This document shows, piece by piece, positions 21,014 to 32,185 of a DNA stretch of 64,000 bases; positions within the stretch are counted from its first letter, which is position 1, and each line of letters opens with the position of its first letter. The notes below the pieces were generated by a model. That model was not told the origin of the DNA. It did no database searches and saw only the letters and a program-made list of their open reading frames with translations. The translations under genes were made by a program, and so were the position numbers. The stretch is from NCBI GenBank assembly GCA_021401465.1, contig JADDMT010000034.1, forward strand, positions 186,001 through 250,000, in the 5' to 3' direction. The stretch comes from Teratosphaeria epicoccoides. Taxonomy: Eukaryota > Ascomycota > Dothideomycetes > Mycosphaerellales > Teratosphaeriaceae.

Positions 21014-23235
21014 GTGCCCGCACCCAGTCTGTTCCACGTCGATATTCTAGGCACCAACACACGGAATACATATCCCTACACCCCAAACTGGAATATGACT
21101 GGGCCAACTACAGGGGACAGATCACCGGTCGCGCCGCCTGTCTTACAACATGCCAGACTGGCATTCGAATCACTCAAGGGCGAGCATTGTTGTGAAGGCT
21201 TCGACGACTTCCTCCAGCGACTTGTGGACCCAAGGTCTTCAGAGCCGCTACCCATCACTCCTGATCTCAGTCATCCCATCTCACACTACTTTATCTCGAC
21301 TAGCCACAACACCTATTTGACAGGCAATCAGCTTTGGAGCAGATCATCCTCCAATGCCTACAAAGACGTGCTTGAGCGCGGATGCCGCTGTATAGAGATC
21401 GATGTGTGGGACGGCGGCTCTGTCGACTCTTCTTCAGACAGTGGGGCTGAACTATCAAAGCAGCCCACGCTAAGCGCTTCTCGAAGGGACGCGCACATGT
21501 CAACACCATGGCGCACCAGCTCTGGACGCTCTGAGCCTCGCGTGCTCCACGGCTATACGGTTACGAAAGAGGTGTCATTCCGCAAAGTATGCGAGACCAT
21601 TCGCGACTATGCCTTTCGAGCCAGTGAGCTTCCCCTCGTTGTGAGTCTAGAAGTACATTGCTGCCCCGAGCAACAAGAAATCATGTGTGAAATCATGCGG
21701 GACTACTGGTCTGCTTACCTGGTTCCTGTGCCGGATGGCTTTTCCGACGAGACTCCACTACCAAAGTTGGACTCTCTGAGGAAGCGAATCTTGATCAAGG
21801 TGAAGTATGTACCACCCGAGAGGGTTGACCAGGCCCCTGTTTCCACACGGGCAAGAACTACTTTTACACGAAACGAGGGATCAGAATCAGCAGGATCAGA
21901 AAACAACGGAGCAGCTCGACCGCAACCGAAAGGCAAGATCTGTGAAGCTCTCAGTGGATTCGGAGTCTACACAAGAAGCTTTTCATTCCACAGTCTTGAC
22001 CAGGCAGAAGCGACGATCCCGACACGTAAGCAAACTGACTCCTAGAGCCGTATGTGAGACATAGAAGGGTTCTGACGAGCGTTTCAAGATGTTTTTGCTC
22101 TGTCTGAGAAAGAGCTTATAAGTCTCCAGGAGGAACATCAACAAGATGCGATCTTCAAGCACAATACTAGTTACCTCATGAGGGCCTATCCGAAAGGTAC
22201 TCGAGTCCGCTCATCGAACCTCGACCCTGCCCTGTTCTGGCGTCTTGGTATTCAGATGGTTGCTCTCAACTGGCAGGAATTAGACGCGGCGATGATGCTG
22301 AATGATGCCATGTTCGCAGGTACGGGTGGCTGGATGCTGAAACCCGCCGCCTATCGATCCGCCGAAGGGTCAATATCGAGCAAGAAGACGATGACGATTA
22401 GTGTACGCCTGCTGGCGGCACAATACTTGGGCATGGGAGGCCATGCCTTGCCCAACGCCTACGTCAAGTGTCAACTCCACATTGAGTCGGATGTGAAGAA
22501 GGTACAGCATCGAGTGCCAGAAGGGGGCATGAGTATGGGTGGTGAGCTCAAGCGACGCTCAAGGTCTCACCACGGCAACCATCCTGACTTCGCAGGCGAA
22601 GTGCTTTCCTTCGAGGCTAGAGACGTCAGGCCTGAATTCTGCTTCCTTAGGTACGTTCGATGTTCTCTTGTCCAAGGACGGGATGTATCACAACGACGCA
22701 CAGCCAACGGGTGAAACATTGAGCGAGCATGAGGCATAGGCCCACAGGCCCCAACCGTACCACATACGCCAAAGGTCGGTGAGTATGGTGCTCGCGCGAG
22801 AGCGCATGCCAAAGCGGGAAGCACCGCGTAAGCGCTGATGGTTGTCGTCCTGTCGTGCGGCTAAATGTACCGCTCGCTATCAACCACTGAGGCGCTGCGA
22901 TTCCGGAGCCTTGGTCAGCATCCGCACGTGGACTGATGCACACAGATTGCGGACCCACCAGGCAGGCACTACCGGCATACCGCTGGCGATCGAAAGTCTT
23001 GCCCACATGATAATCCAGCTCTGCAGTATAAGAGAGATACGAGCGCTGGCTGACAAGATGTAATAGGTTCAAGGTCATGGATGATGTCTCATACCAGAAG
23101 GATTGTTTGATCGGCTGGTCGTGCTTCCGCTTGGATCGAGTGCCTTCAGGAACTGTCCTGCTTCCGCTGCTCGATCAAAATACGGCCAGGGACGGTAGCG
23201 CTTTACTTGCGAACATCTGCTGCAGTCATGAATGA
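21014..23235 (+). CDS. phosphoinositide-specific phospholipase C
   Basis: Exons 21014-22025, 22089-22650 and 23067-23235 give 580 residues. The X domain opens with PISHYFISTSHNTYL; H98 is the first catalytic His, E128/D130 (CIEIDVWDG) are calcium ligands and H180 (VLHGYTVTK) is the second His. The Y domain follows (GFGVYTRSFSFHSLDQAEATIPTH). A C2 domain (ISVRLLAAQYLGMGG) comes next and ends in exon 3 (FKVMDDVSYQKD...CFRLDRV). No EF-hand or PH domain is visible before residue ~85, so the N-terminus is short. The enzyme cuts PIP2 into IP3 and diacylglycerol at the membrane. Intron 2 is 416 bp, exceptional here. An alternative start at 21095 would shorten the protein by 27 residues. Confidence 0.9.
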
Positions 23236-25110
23236 CAGAATCCGCTTAAATGGCAGCACGATCTGTCTTGGCTGAAATGCACCCAATTGACGGACCAAAA
23301 TGCCGCGTATACGGTATACCTTTTGCCGCCATACTAATCTGGCAACGAGAGCAACGATGGGAACAGCGTGTGCAGTCATCAAGATATAAGTGTCGCGAAT
23401 TCTGTGCAACGCTCGAAGTACATACGGCAGCAACCTGGGGGCTGATATTCCCCTTTTGCAGTCGTCTGAATAAATTCCTAAGCAGGTTGCCGTCATTTAT
23501 GTCGGTGATCGCCAGCTCTATGATGTCCATAGCTCTACCGCCAGCGGGGCGCGTAGCCTTGACACGGTTCATACGCGGCGATGGACGACGCCTTGCCATT
23601 GACTTCTCATCGGACTCACGTGTCGCGTGACAAGTCACACAGATCTCGCTCGCACAGGATCTGCTTGAGAAGATCGAGTAGTGTCTAAACGCGCACGGTT
23701 CTCGACACTGTCACCCATCACAATACTGTTCTTGTCCCTGAGTCGGGGGCGGAGATCACTCCGTCTTTTGGCGTTACACCAAATGCTGCCAGCCTCACCG
23801 CCCAGAGGTCCAAGATGGCTCATTCTACACTGGTCTTCCGAGATGCTTAATCTGGACAGCTCGCCAAGCACATTACGATCACGATCATTTACCCAATCAA
23901 TCGGACCCGTTTGCTCGGGTAGGCCAATCGGCTTTATTGCGGCTCGGTGTGAAGCAACCGTATGCAACAACATGCTGGCAGCAGCGTACATCGAGTCAAG
24001 AAGGAAGTGATAGGGCTCGAGTCATTGCGTCTAGTCCAGGTCGGAGTCAGAGGACTTGTGCGCGACCTTCACCGAATGATTGAAGCGCAAGGCTGAGAAT
24101 GTCTGAATTGTTGACTCGTATGGCCTGGAGAAATCGTGAGTTGCGAGTCTGCTACAGTTTCTAGCTCGACGCGGATGCAAGCAGCTGCATAGCCGTAGAC
24201 AGAGTACCCCTGAACCCGGTGCATTCGGCGCGCTCGCGCAAGACGACATGTCACATCCAGTATTCCAAACAATAGTGCAGGGCTTGCGTCGTTGCTCTCA
24301 ACGGCAGCGTTTGCGCTGTTTTGGCACAAGACTAACGTCAGCATTCAAAAGCAGTATCCGAGTGCTTGCCGCTTGCGGCTAACAGCATGTGCTCCTCGCC
24401 CGCAGTGCTACTTCATTCAACCACTAGGACCTGAAGCAACTGTCATGGAGCCGGGTACTCGCATTCCGTCCAGCTGTCAACAGCGTCTGCATCGAAACCC
24501 TGCGCAAGCGCAATGTCGACCGTAATTTCGTGCTGCAATCAATTGCGGATTTGAGTCGCAACAGTTGAACAGCGGCATATGTGATCCATCCAGCTGATCA
24601 ACAGCCACAGATTGGGGTGTGGCCGCAGCCCTTGGCCTGAGGTCGCATTTTTGGAGATATCTTTTCCGACGAACCCAGACCGGCATATTTCAGTTGGGTT
24701 CTGGTGCAATTCTTACCGAGCCTCTAATCAGCAATGAGAGGGCTCACATGATCTGTTTTTAGTTGGCATTGGCAAGTGTGACAGACCGGGTGAGCAATGA
24801 GCGGGTGCTTGGACGGCGTTCCAGACAAACCCAGCACGGTGGTCGCTGTCACGGCAGATTGAGACTCGTACCCTGCTCCATCTCTGTTCGCTTACAAGCA
24901 TTGCCAATAGTAGTTGATACCGCATTCGCTTGATTCGTGTCGACGTGGAATATAAGTACACAGCGCCTCCGACACATCAACCTCGAACGCCACTCCTACA
25001 ATCTACTCGATCGGCGGCTGCAATCAATCACTTCCCTCGGCACTCTGCTATCACAACGTGGTCGGAGCAACAGACCCTCACCTTGCGGCAATCTCAGCGT
25101 TCCAGTCAAC
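23236..25110. other. gene-poor stretch
   Basis: Almost 1.9 kb with only short overlapping frames on both strands, none with a motif I recognise. I did not find spliceable pieces that join into a known family. The final 160 bp should hold the promoter of the small zinc-ribbon gene; ATATAAG lies at 24950-24956. Confidence 0.4.
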
Positions 25111-25394
25111 ATGGCCCACAGAAACCCTCATCCCAATCGCCTCAGACTAGGCGGAGAGCAAGGCCCTTCGATCTCTGAAGAGACCGAGTGGGACGTTGGA
25201 AGGCACCCGTCGGATCACCGTCTTCCAATTCGGACAATGCCGGTATGTCGAATCATCGACTGGACCGTCCAAGTGCATGAGTTGACAAGGTGTAGGTGCC
25301 AGGTCGCCGCTGCCCAAACTGCCTAGCCAGAGGCGTCACAATCTGGGTCATTCCGGGCAAGCGCTGCACGAACTGCGGTCACGAAGTCAATTAA
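25111..25394 (+). CDS. small CxxC/CxxC zinc-ribbon-like protein
   Basis: Two exons, 25111-25242 and 25296-25394, joined over a 53-bp intron (GTATGT...GTGTAG, with GTTGAC as branch), give 76 residues. Without splicing the frame misses the C-terminus entirely. The joined tail is VPGRRCPNCLARG followed by IPGKRCTNCGHEVN: two CxxC knuckles 15 residues apart that could hold one zinc ion. The head (residues 1-44) is polar with many His, Arg and Pro. A TATA-like ATATAAG is 155 bp upstream. I do not recognise a named family. The tidy intron, the paired knuckles and the stop right after the second one argue that it is real. Function unknown. Confidence 0.65.
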
Positions 25395-26252
25395 CTGGAT
25401 TGCGATAGTGCGATACATTCACTTCGCAGCTGGGCTGTGTCAATGACGACTGTAAGGAAGGCGTACTGGAGTCAAGTGAACGGCGCTGGCTGGTAAGGCC
25501 AGCTGTTCTCCAGGAGTATGGCGTCAAGGGCAAAGCACGGCGAGAAGTTTGATCTGCAAAAGCCATGTTTAAACGAAATTTCAGCAGGGCATAAGTTAGG
25601 GGCAGAAGTGATGAGACGAGTAGTTTGTAAAATAGAGACGGTCCGGGAAGCTGTAGTCACTTCGAAGCTATGATTTTCGGATCCTGCAATCAGAGCCTTC
25701 GAACATGTTCGGGACTTGCGAGGAGCCATCAATGGTCGACGGTCTAGCCTGCAACAACTCCCCCAAGCAATATATGCGACACCTGCAGGATAAACGGCGC
25801 CGCTGGACTAGCGTCTGAGTAGGCCCCCAGAGTTCTGGTAAAGCTCCGTCCTGGCAGGGATGCCATAGTACAGTCTCCAGAGCTGTTCGCACATTCGTAC
25901 GTAATAAGGGCATCCTAAGGTTCCCCTACATCACATCCGTCCTCGATCGGGTTCTGGCCAATTGGTCTTCCTGCTCACTGCGGCATATGCTCTATCCAAA
26001 TAGAAAGACATGGTCTAGGGGCATGTGTGGACATTGAAACAGGACCCATTCTTCGTATGGATGCACACACAGACTGTATGTCTTGGCTGCGACGACGAGC
26101 GAATCTCACATGGTAGCGGCACACTAGCTCAGGCCTGCGCATCAGTCCGGGGGAGAATTTTTAGCTATTCTTTCTTCGTCTTCTTTCTTCGTCTTTCTTT
26201 CGCGAAATTGAGACGAGCTTGTGCTGAAGAGCAAGGTCGAAGGTGTCTTGCA
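25395..26252. other. gene-poor stretch with 13-bp tandem repeat
   Basis: No credible gene is seen. A perfect 13-bp tandem duplication (TTCTTTCTTCGTC twice, 26168-26193) lies at its right end, just past the stop of the SUR7-like relic. Confidence 0.45.
26168..26193. repeat. 13-bp tandem duplication, polypyrimidine
   Basis: TTCTTTCTTCGTC occurs twice without a gap. On the minus strand this is purine-rich and lies 60 bp downstream of the relic's stop codon, where the family would still be coding. Confidence 0.7.
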
Positions 26253-26617
26253 TCAGAAATCCAGGATATGCGCAGAATAGAAGTCATGAAGACCAAGATC
26301 CTTTGCAATGCTCCGGACAAGGCTGTTTACATCATTTTCTATCTCACGCTCGAGAGTGTTGGTTACGTTTTCCAGCAAGCTGATGACCGAATGACGGGAT
26401 GATGATGTGTCCGTCGTATTGAGGAGATCGACGCCGATGCGTGATGTGTTCAGCTAGTCAGAGTCAGTCGAGACGGCCACATGCACGTGAGAGGAGTATG
26501 TGGACCTACAGTCACCAAGGCATAGTCCTCCATGAAGCCATTTCCGCATCCAGCGAATAGGCAAAGAAAGGACAGCACTAAAGCCGTCGCGGTAAACACC
26601 ACCGGGATGAGGGTGAG
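26253..26617 (-). pseudogene. SUR7/PalI-like membrane protein relic
   Basis: On the minus strand 26617-26510 and 26453-26253 join across an intact 56-bp intron (GTAGGT...CTCTGACTAG), giving 102 codons before TGA. The first piece is a transmembrane helix ending in NGFMEDYALVT. The second begins LNTSRIGVDLLN, continues as a hydrophilic loop with an N-glycosylation site (NVT) and ends LHDFYSAHILDF. This resembles the first helix and extracellular loop of fungal SUR7/PalI eisosome-type proteins, where a Cys-Glu-Gly normally follows. Here TGA replaces the Cys, and the remaining loop and three helices are absent. There is no in-frame ATG before the helix; TGA sits immediately upstream, and an ATG at 26622-26620 is one base out of frame. 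I read this as a recently broken, truncated gene. An undetected upstream exon is the alternative. Confidence 0.55.
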
Positions 26618-26994
26618 TCATGCAAAACTTAGGACCCGCGCTTGCGGGCTATCAAGACGCAGCGATAATTCGGGAGATTCTTGAGGGAAGCCTCACAATG
26701 ACCTTCTGCAGAAGGCGCAGAAGATGCGAAACCCGCAAGACTATTGTGAAGAAGCGTCGACAGACGTTTCAGCCCGATTCTATCGTGGCGGCGTCACGTG
26801 GGGCAAGCAACAGTCTGGCTCAGCCGCTCAGATTGTCAGAACCACAGGCTTTGCTTGATCGGAGTTACAGGTACCTGGACGATGTACACCAAGCATACCC
26901 CATGAGCTAGCTTCTATGCAACTCGACCAGACCCTCCTGCTTTTCTTTCACGCCCAGTATGATAAGCAACGGCGCCGCGAGGCAAGGCTGCGCC
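26618..26994. other. intergenic, nothing recognised
   Basis: About 380 bp between the SUR7-like relic and the stop of the large disordered protein. No additional exon of either was found. Confidence 0.4.
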
Positions 26995-29900
26995 CTACCA
27001 CACGCCGGAGCCTTCACGCTCGAGACTCTCAACCGTCGCATGCCACGGCCCCTGATGCTTGACCGCGCCAGCAGGCTCAATAATCCTTGCAGATCCGCCG
27101 AGCGCCTCTGACAGGCGCTCACGGGACGGACTCTCGCTCAAAGCTCTCTGCAGAGGCTTATTCTTGCGCGGCCGGTACTGCGCATCGTCTGCGCCATCCC
27201 ATCTATTGACAGCGTCCATGCCCCGGATCGCCTTCTCCGGGACTGAATGCTTCTTCTCATGGTAGTACTCCGAGCCCCCCTCCTCAATGGGCTCATGATG
27301 CCTCCGATCTCTTCGCGCCCTGGTTCTACCACGGTTCTCGTACTCCGCGATCAAGTCTTCGCCACTCTCACCCTCCACACGCTTCTTTGAACCGCCGCGT
27401 CCTCCAATGATGCGGAACTGAGATGAGCTGGCGTCGCTGCCTGGAGGCGTCGGCGATACGTCAACCTTACTTGCAAATCGAACCCGCGTACTAGTCGAGC
27501 TTGGGCTGCCCTTTGTTTCTCTGCAATAGTGCCGTCTTTGCGGTTGTGCTCGAGTAGGCTGCAGCTCCGGTGGCGATGCTTTGCGTGGAATTATGTTCGG
27601 CATGCGGACGTCTTCGACTTCAGTCCTGACCGCTGGTGTGCACTCCTGCTTGGAAGAAGATGGCTCTTGGGTAGGCTTTCCAGACTCCAGCCTGTCCTCA
27701 ACCTCTATCCAATGATCGGCCGGGCGCCCGCTCTTCTTGGTAGGCCCAGCTCTAACGGGCTCAAAACTTTGGCGGAAGAATTTTTCAACATATGAACGAT
27801 GCTTCGCAGGCAGGTCATCGTGCGGAACTCGTTCCTCGTCATCGTCGAGTGGACGCACGACTCGGCGGGCCCAGATATACTCATCATTGCGGAGTGGTTG
27901 TGAGTCCTTGACCTGCTGTGCGCCTGGCCGCGTCGGAGATTCAGATTCGTTACTGGCTCTGGCTCGCCTACCAGCCTCCTGCTGTTTCACGGTGGCCATC
28001 CGGTGATCGAATGCGCGTTGTTTAAGTTTGTCTGAGCCAGTTCCATCATCTGGAGAGCCGAGACTGTCAGACTGACTTGACGCCGCGCGAGATGCTTGGC
28101 TTTGCGTGCATGCCTGCTTCGCATCATCTTGGCTCGAGCCGATCCGCGACGAGGACGAAGCAGGCCATATTGTCTTATCATCGTCTAATTCCCATCTCTT
28201 GCGGTTGCTGACGTCAACATTTCTCCCAAAGTTGTGAGAGTGGCGACTAGCTGTGTTTGCGGCGCTTCCTCCATCAAGATGACCGCTCTCCGACTGCGTT
28301 GAGGGTGAGATCTCTCCGCCTCGCCTCGGCTCCTCTTTGAGCTCTTCCAGCCGCTTGGATAATCGTGAAGCAGTGCGGGATATGTTCGAGCTCGGCTGCT
28401 CGGGCTCTTCAATCACTCTGATTACATCAATAACATCGTACCTGCTCGACGGCTCCTGCCATGGGTCGCTTGGCTCAAAACCCTGGGTCGGATCCCGGCT
28501 TAAAACCTCGCGGGGTTTGACGCTGACTGGTGAATTGCCCTCAAAGGGAGATGGTCCAAGCCAAGATTTTGTCGTCGAGGGTTGCTTCTTGGCTTCGCTG
28601 CATTCACTCTGAGCCGTAATCGTCGTGCTCCGCACTACACGAGACGATTGCTTCGTCTCTTGCAGTGTCTGTTCCGTCTTTTGACTGCTCTTGCTCTCTG
28701 TCCATGATGAGCGTCCGGAATACCCAACCACGTCCCGTGGGGGTTTGAGCTGACCTCTGGCACTTGACCAGCCAGAATGGGAGTTTTCACCGTGCTGTGA
28801 CGCGAGCTCCGCTGCAACCTGACTTTGCCGCTCGGATTGCCTGGGACCAGTATGCGTGTATGCTTGGTAGGCGAAGTCTTGCCTGCTTGCGCGAGAGGGC
28901 TGCGGCTTGGACTGCGTCTCCGCCCCGAGGTCTGGCTGGACCCTAAAATTGATATGCTCATCCGAGCGATCCTGTTTAGAGTGTTGCGACCGCTGAGAGA
29001 GAAGGTCAGGTTGGGGATCACGTTCAACAATTTGAGCTTGAGCTGCATGTGGAGTGGCCCTCTTCTCGGTTTCTGATTGCTCGACTACACGGACCTCGAC
29101 ATCCTCCCATGGTCGAGGCTCTCGAACATCTCTGGACTTCTCGATCCGACGCTCCACTGGAATTAAGCGTCCGTGAGCATATGCGTGTGGGTGGACTTCC
29201 AGCTTCCGCTCAGCATGCCTGAACTTGACAACCTCTTCCCGAGCTAATCGCCTGATATCCTTCTCCGTGAAGCCAGACCGTGGAACCTCCAAGATTGGCA
29301 CAGGCATTTGTGACTCCGACTTGGATGGAGCGTAGGACGTTGATAAAGATGTCTTTCCAGCATCAGCTTTGGTGACGCTGACTTCGACATTGTCCACGCT
29401 CTTGGTCTTGGTGCTTCGAACTTGGTTCGTGGTCAGCGCCGGCTGAGCATGCGACGGCTGCACTTCCATACTACCCGCGGCTGCTGTGGCGGTTGTCATT
29501 ACCGGCTCTTGTGAAAGTTGACTGACGGCATTAATTGCATCTTGTGCTGTCGACATGGCAGACGTTCTCGGCTTTGGAATGGGAGCCTCATCAACATCTG
29601 CCGCGACGGTGTGAGGAGTGCTACTCACCGATCTCTCCCGCACGTGTACATGACGGTAGGTAATGCGCCTCCTGTCTTCTTCGCTCTCGCTTGACTCCTC
29701 ATGAACTTCTCGTGCCCCGTGAAGCCGCTCGCTGCGACCCAGCTTCCTCAAAACTTCGCGATCCCGTCTTCTGGATGCCTCTTCTCCAGAGATAATGTCG
29801 TGTTGCGGAACGAAAGCATTGATGCCCACCTGCACCTCATTGCTCTGGCCTCCTTGAAAAAGGTTCGGACAGCCGAGCCGCTCATCGCGGACCTTGACGA

Positions 29901-30369
29901 CCTCGATGACATCTTCCTCAACCACTTCCTTCTCTTCGACCTTCTTCACGCGGCAGCGTCGGCAGATACCTGGAGGTGGGGGGACGCCATTGACAGGGAT
30001 GGGATGCTCGCGGTGGTAACGGTTGCTGCGCGGTCTTAGGCAGATCCTGCAGATGTGGTGAACGGCCAGGGGAGGGACATTGTAATTTGCCATGTGCGGC
30101 ATCATCATGCGCGCATCGGTGGCATTTCCAATGATTGGGATGCCAATTTGAGATTTTGCATGCGTGGTGGTGATGTCCTGTTTGCTTGACTTCTCCTTTG
30201 TCGTGGTTTTCGTCTTCACCAAAAGTGCTTGCATGTCAGTCTCTGTCGACGTTGCCGCTCGATCCTTCTCCTTGTTTCTGGCTATCACTGTCACTTTAGG
30301 CGTCCTCTGATAATACTCAGGAAGTGGCGGCGGAGGTATGAATGCTGATGTCGTCGGTGCTGGAGCCAT
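26995..30369 (-). CDS. large disordered protein with N-terminal CxxC pair
   Basis: 1124 residues in one exon. A proline-rich head is followed by one conserved-looking block. It contains HHICRICLRPRSNRYHREHP and GVPPPPGICRRCRVKK, i.e. Cys at about 107, 110, 136 and 139, which could form a zinc ribbon. Just after it come acidic and valine-rich heptads (KEVVEEDVIEVVKV). Everything from residue ~200 on is Ser/Arg/Glu/Gln-rich and low in hydrophobics, with no fold I can name. Regularly spaced short motifs (RVIEEPEQP, DDDEERVPHDDLPAKHRSYVEKFFRQ) suggest linear binding sites. It may be a scaffold or nucleic-acid-associated protein (inference). It is on the same strand as RPT1, 443 bp from that gene's stop. 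Confidence 0.75.
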   Translation of the reverse strand: MAPAPTTSAFIPPPPLPEYYQRTPKVTVIARNKEKDRAATSTETDMQALLVKTKTTTKEKSSKQDITTTHAKSQIGIPIIGNATDARMMMPHMANYNVPPLAVHHICRICLRPRSNRYHREHPIPVNGVPPPPGICRRCRVKKVEEKEVVEEDVIEVVKVRDERLGCPNLFQGGQSNEVQVGINAFVPQHDIISGEEASRRRDREVLRKLGRSERLHGAREVHEESSESEEDRRRITYRHVHVRERSVSSTPHTVAADVDEAPIPKPRTSAMSTAQDAINAVSQLSQEPVMTTATAAAGSMEVQPSHAQPALTTNQVRSTKTKSVDNVEVSVTKADAGKTSLSTSYAPSKSESQMPVPILEVPRSGFTEKDIRRLAREEVVKFRHAERKLEVHPHAYAHGRLIPVERRIEKSRDVREPRPWEDVEVRVVEQSETEKRATPHAAQAQIVERDPQPDLLSQRSQHSKQDRSDEHINFRVQPDLGAETQSKPQPSRASRQDFAYQAYTHTGPRQSERQSQVAAELASQHGENSHSGWSSARGQLKPPRDVVGYSGRSSWTESKSSQKTEQTLQETKQSSRVVRSTTITAQSECSEAKKQPSTTKSWLGPSPFEGNSPVSVKPREVLSRDPTQGFEPSDPWQEPSSRYDVIDVIRVIEEPEQPSSNISRTASRLSKRLEELKEEPRRGGEISPSTQSESGHLDGGSAANTASRHSHNFGRNVDVSNRKRWELDDDKTIWPASSSSRIGSSQDDAKQACTQSQASRAASSQSDSLGSPDDGTGSDKLKQRAFDHRMATVKQQEAGRRARASNESESPTRPGAQQVKDSQPLRNDEYIWARRVVRPLDDDEERVPHDDLPAKHRSYVEKFFRQSFEPVRAGPTKKSGRPADHWIEVEDRLESGKPTQEPSSSKQECTPAVRTEVEDVRMPNIIPRKASPPELQPTRAQPQRRHYCRETKGSPSSTSTRVRFASKVDVSPTPPGSDASSSQFRIIGGRGGSKKRVEGESGEDLIAEYENRGRTRARRDRRHHEPIEEGGSEYYHEKKHSVPEKAIRGMDAVNRWDGADDAQYRPRKNKPLQRALSESPSRERLSEALGGSARIIEPAGAVKHQGPWHATVESLEREGSGVW

Positions 30370-30812
30370 CTTGAATGAGCGACCTGGTGATATCCATGCA
30401 CACGCGTTGTTGAGTTTCGAAAGGGGTCAGATTGGCAGGCAGATGTTGATCTTGAGCACAAGCCCCACACGCGAGGATGTTGCCGTGCGGATAGCGCTTA
30501 CCGGAAAGCTTATTTGGTTCCAAGTGAGGAAGGCACGAGGTCAACTGCTTCAGATTTGGTCAAATCGATCTGTGCTTCCAACTGCGCTGAGCCGTGCCGG
30601 TAGTGCCTACCCAGATAGATGTTCGCTATATCCCTTGATGTCAAGTCGCAAAGCCTGTGTCGAGGTGTAAGGTTCCTTGAATCCTGCTCGTGCATCGTAA
30701 ATTGCTATTGTTACACCTACACTGCGGAGGTCTTGACATAAATGTTACCCGGCCATGCCCGACGCTGATTATGCTGCCACACGCTCCCATGATACAAATG
30801 TACGACACCGAC
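30370..30812. other. intergenic, nothing recognised
   Basis: 443 bp between two minus-strand genes. It should contain the 3' end of RPT1 and the promoter of the disordered protein. No motif stands out. Confidence 0.4.
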
Positions 30813-32185
30813 TCAGTTGTATTGCGCGTAGACGGCGGTCGAGCTGAATTTCGTTCCACCCCTGATAACCTTCTCAACAGCACTTAAGAAGTCCTTCTCA
30901 CTCGCCACCTTCCTCCGCGCTCGGATAGCGAACATACCAGCCTCAGTAGCCACGGACCTCAGCTCAGCACCTGTAGCATTCGGGCACAAGCGAGAGATAA
31001 GCTCCCATCTGATATCCCGCTCCACGGACATCGACTTGGCGTGAATCCTCAGAATGTTTGCTCTGCCTTCCATGTCTGGCAGTGCAAACTCGATCTTCCG
31101 GTCGATACGTCCAGGTCTCATCAGAGCTGGGTCCAGGGTTGACGGTCTGTTCGTGGCGAACATGACCTTGATGTTGCCTCTGCTGTCGAATCCATCCAGC
31201 TGTGTGATGAGCTCCAACATAGTCCTCTGCACCTCGTTGTCACCTCCTGCTCCATCGTCGAAACGCGCACCACCGACTGCATCAATCTCGTCGAAGAAGA
31301 TGATACAGGCCTTCTTTGTCCGGGCCATCTCGAAGAGCTCGCGCACCATCCTGGCACCCTCCCCTACGTACTTCTGCACCAACTCGGAACCGATTACACG
31401 AATGAAAGTCGCATCTGTTCTGTTCGCAACTGCTCGGGCACAGAGAGTCTTACCAGTGCCGGGCGGACCGTAGAGAAGAGCACCCTTGGGAGGGTCGATA
31501 CCGAGGTTGACGAACCGCTCTGGCGAGAGCAGCGGCATCTCCACCACCTCTCTTAACTTCTCGATCTGCTCCTTGCAACCTCCAACATCCCCGTATGTCA
31601 CATCCGGCTTATCTTCGACTGTCATCATCGTTACGCTCGGATCAATCTTTGGCGGTAGCGGCAGCATGACCTGGTATTTGTTGCGGTCCACTCCCACGCG
31701 CATGCCCTCCTCGATGTCGGTTGGTGAGACTCGCTCGCCCAAGTTGACCACGAACTTTGCGATTTGCTTGACATTGATGACATATTTGCTCTTCTCTGAA
31801 TCCTTCTCGTCAGGGATGATCTTGGTGCAACGCGCCACTTGGAGCGGCTGCTCTTCGCTCATGCGTTGACGGTCGGCGGCGATATCCCAAAGATGCGGCG
31901 GCGCAAGTCCAGTGTCTGACTCCTTGACACCTATCTTCTCGTTCACCGAAGTTTGCTTGTCTTTGATCTGCTTCTCGAGCTTCTTCAGGGCATCGGCGTA
32001 AGGTGCGGAGTTGTAGGTCTTGAGCACTTGTATGTCCCTTCCAAACAGTCAGTGTCCATCGCGGCGCTTTGCTACATGCCATGCACGTACTCATCCGTCA
32101 AAGGTGTGATCTTCTTCTCCTCCTGCTCATCATCGGCGAACTTCTTCTGGTATTTCTCCCAGTTCTGACCCGTGGCGGAAGGCAT
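30813..32185 (-). CDS. RPT1: 26S proteasome regulatory subunit Rpt1 (AAA ATPase)
   Basis: Exons 32185-32091 and 32037-30813 join inside Glu32 over a 53-bp intron, giving 439 residues. The first exon starts MPSATGQNWEKYQKKF. The AAA module has Walker A GPPGTGKT (222-229), Walker B IIFFDEID (about 277-284), the pore loop KYVGEG and arginine-finger region RPGRIDRK. The coiled-coil/OB region precedes it. Length and the QYN-type tail fit Rpt1/PSMC2 rather than the other five Rpt subunits. It unfolds ubiquitinated substrates in the base of the 19S particle, in cytosol and nucleus. It is divergent from CCT4 with 408 bp between starts, pairing two ATP-driven protein-quality machines. Confidence 0.96.
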
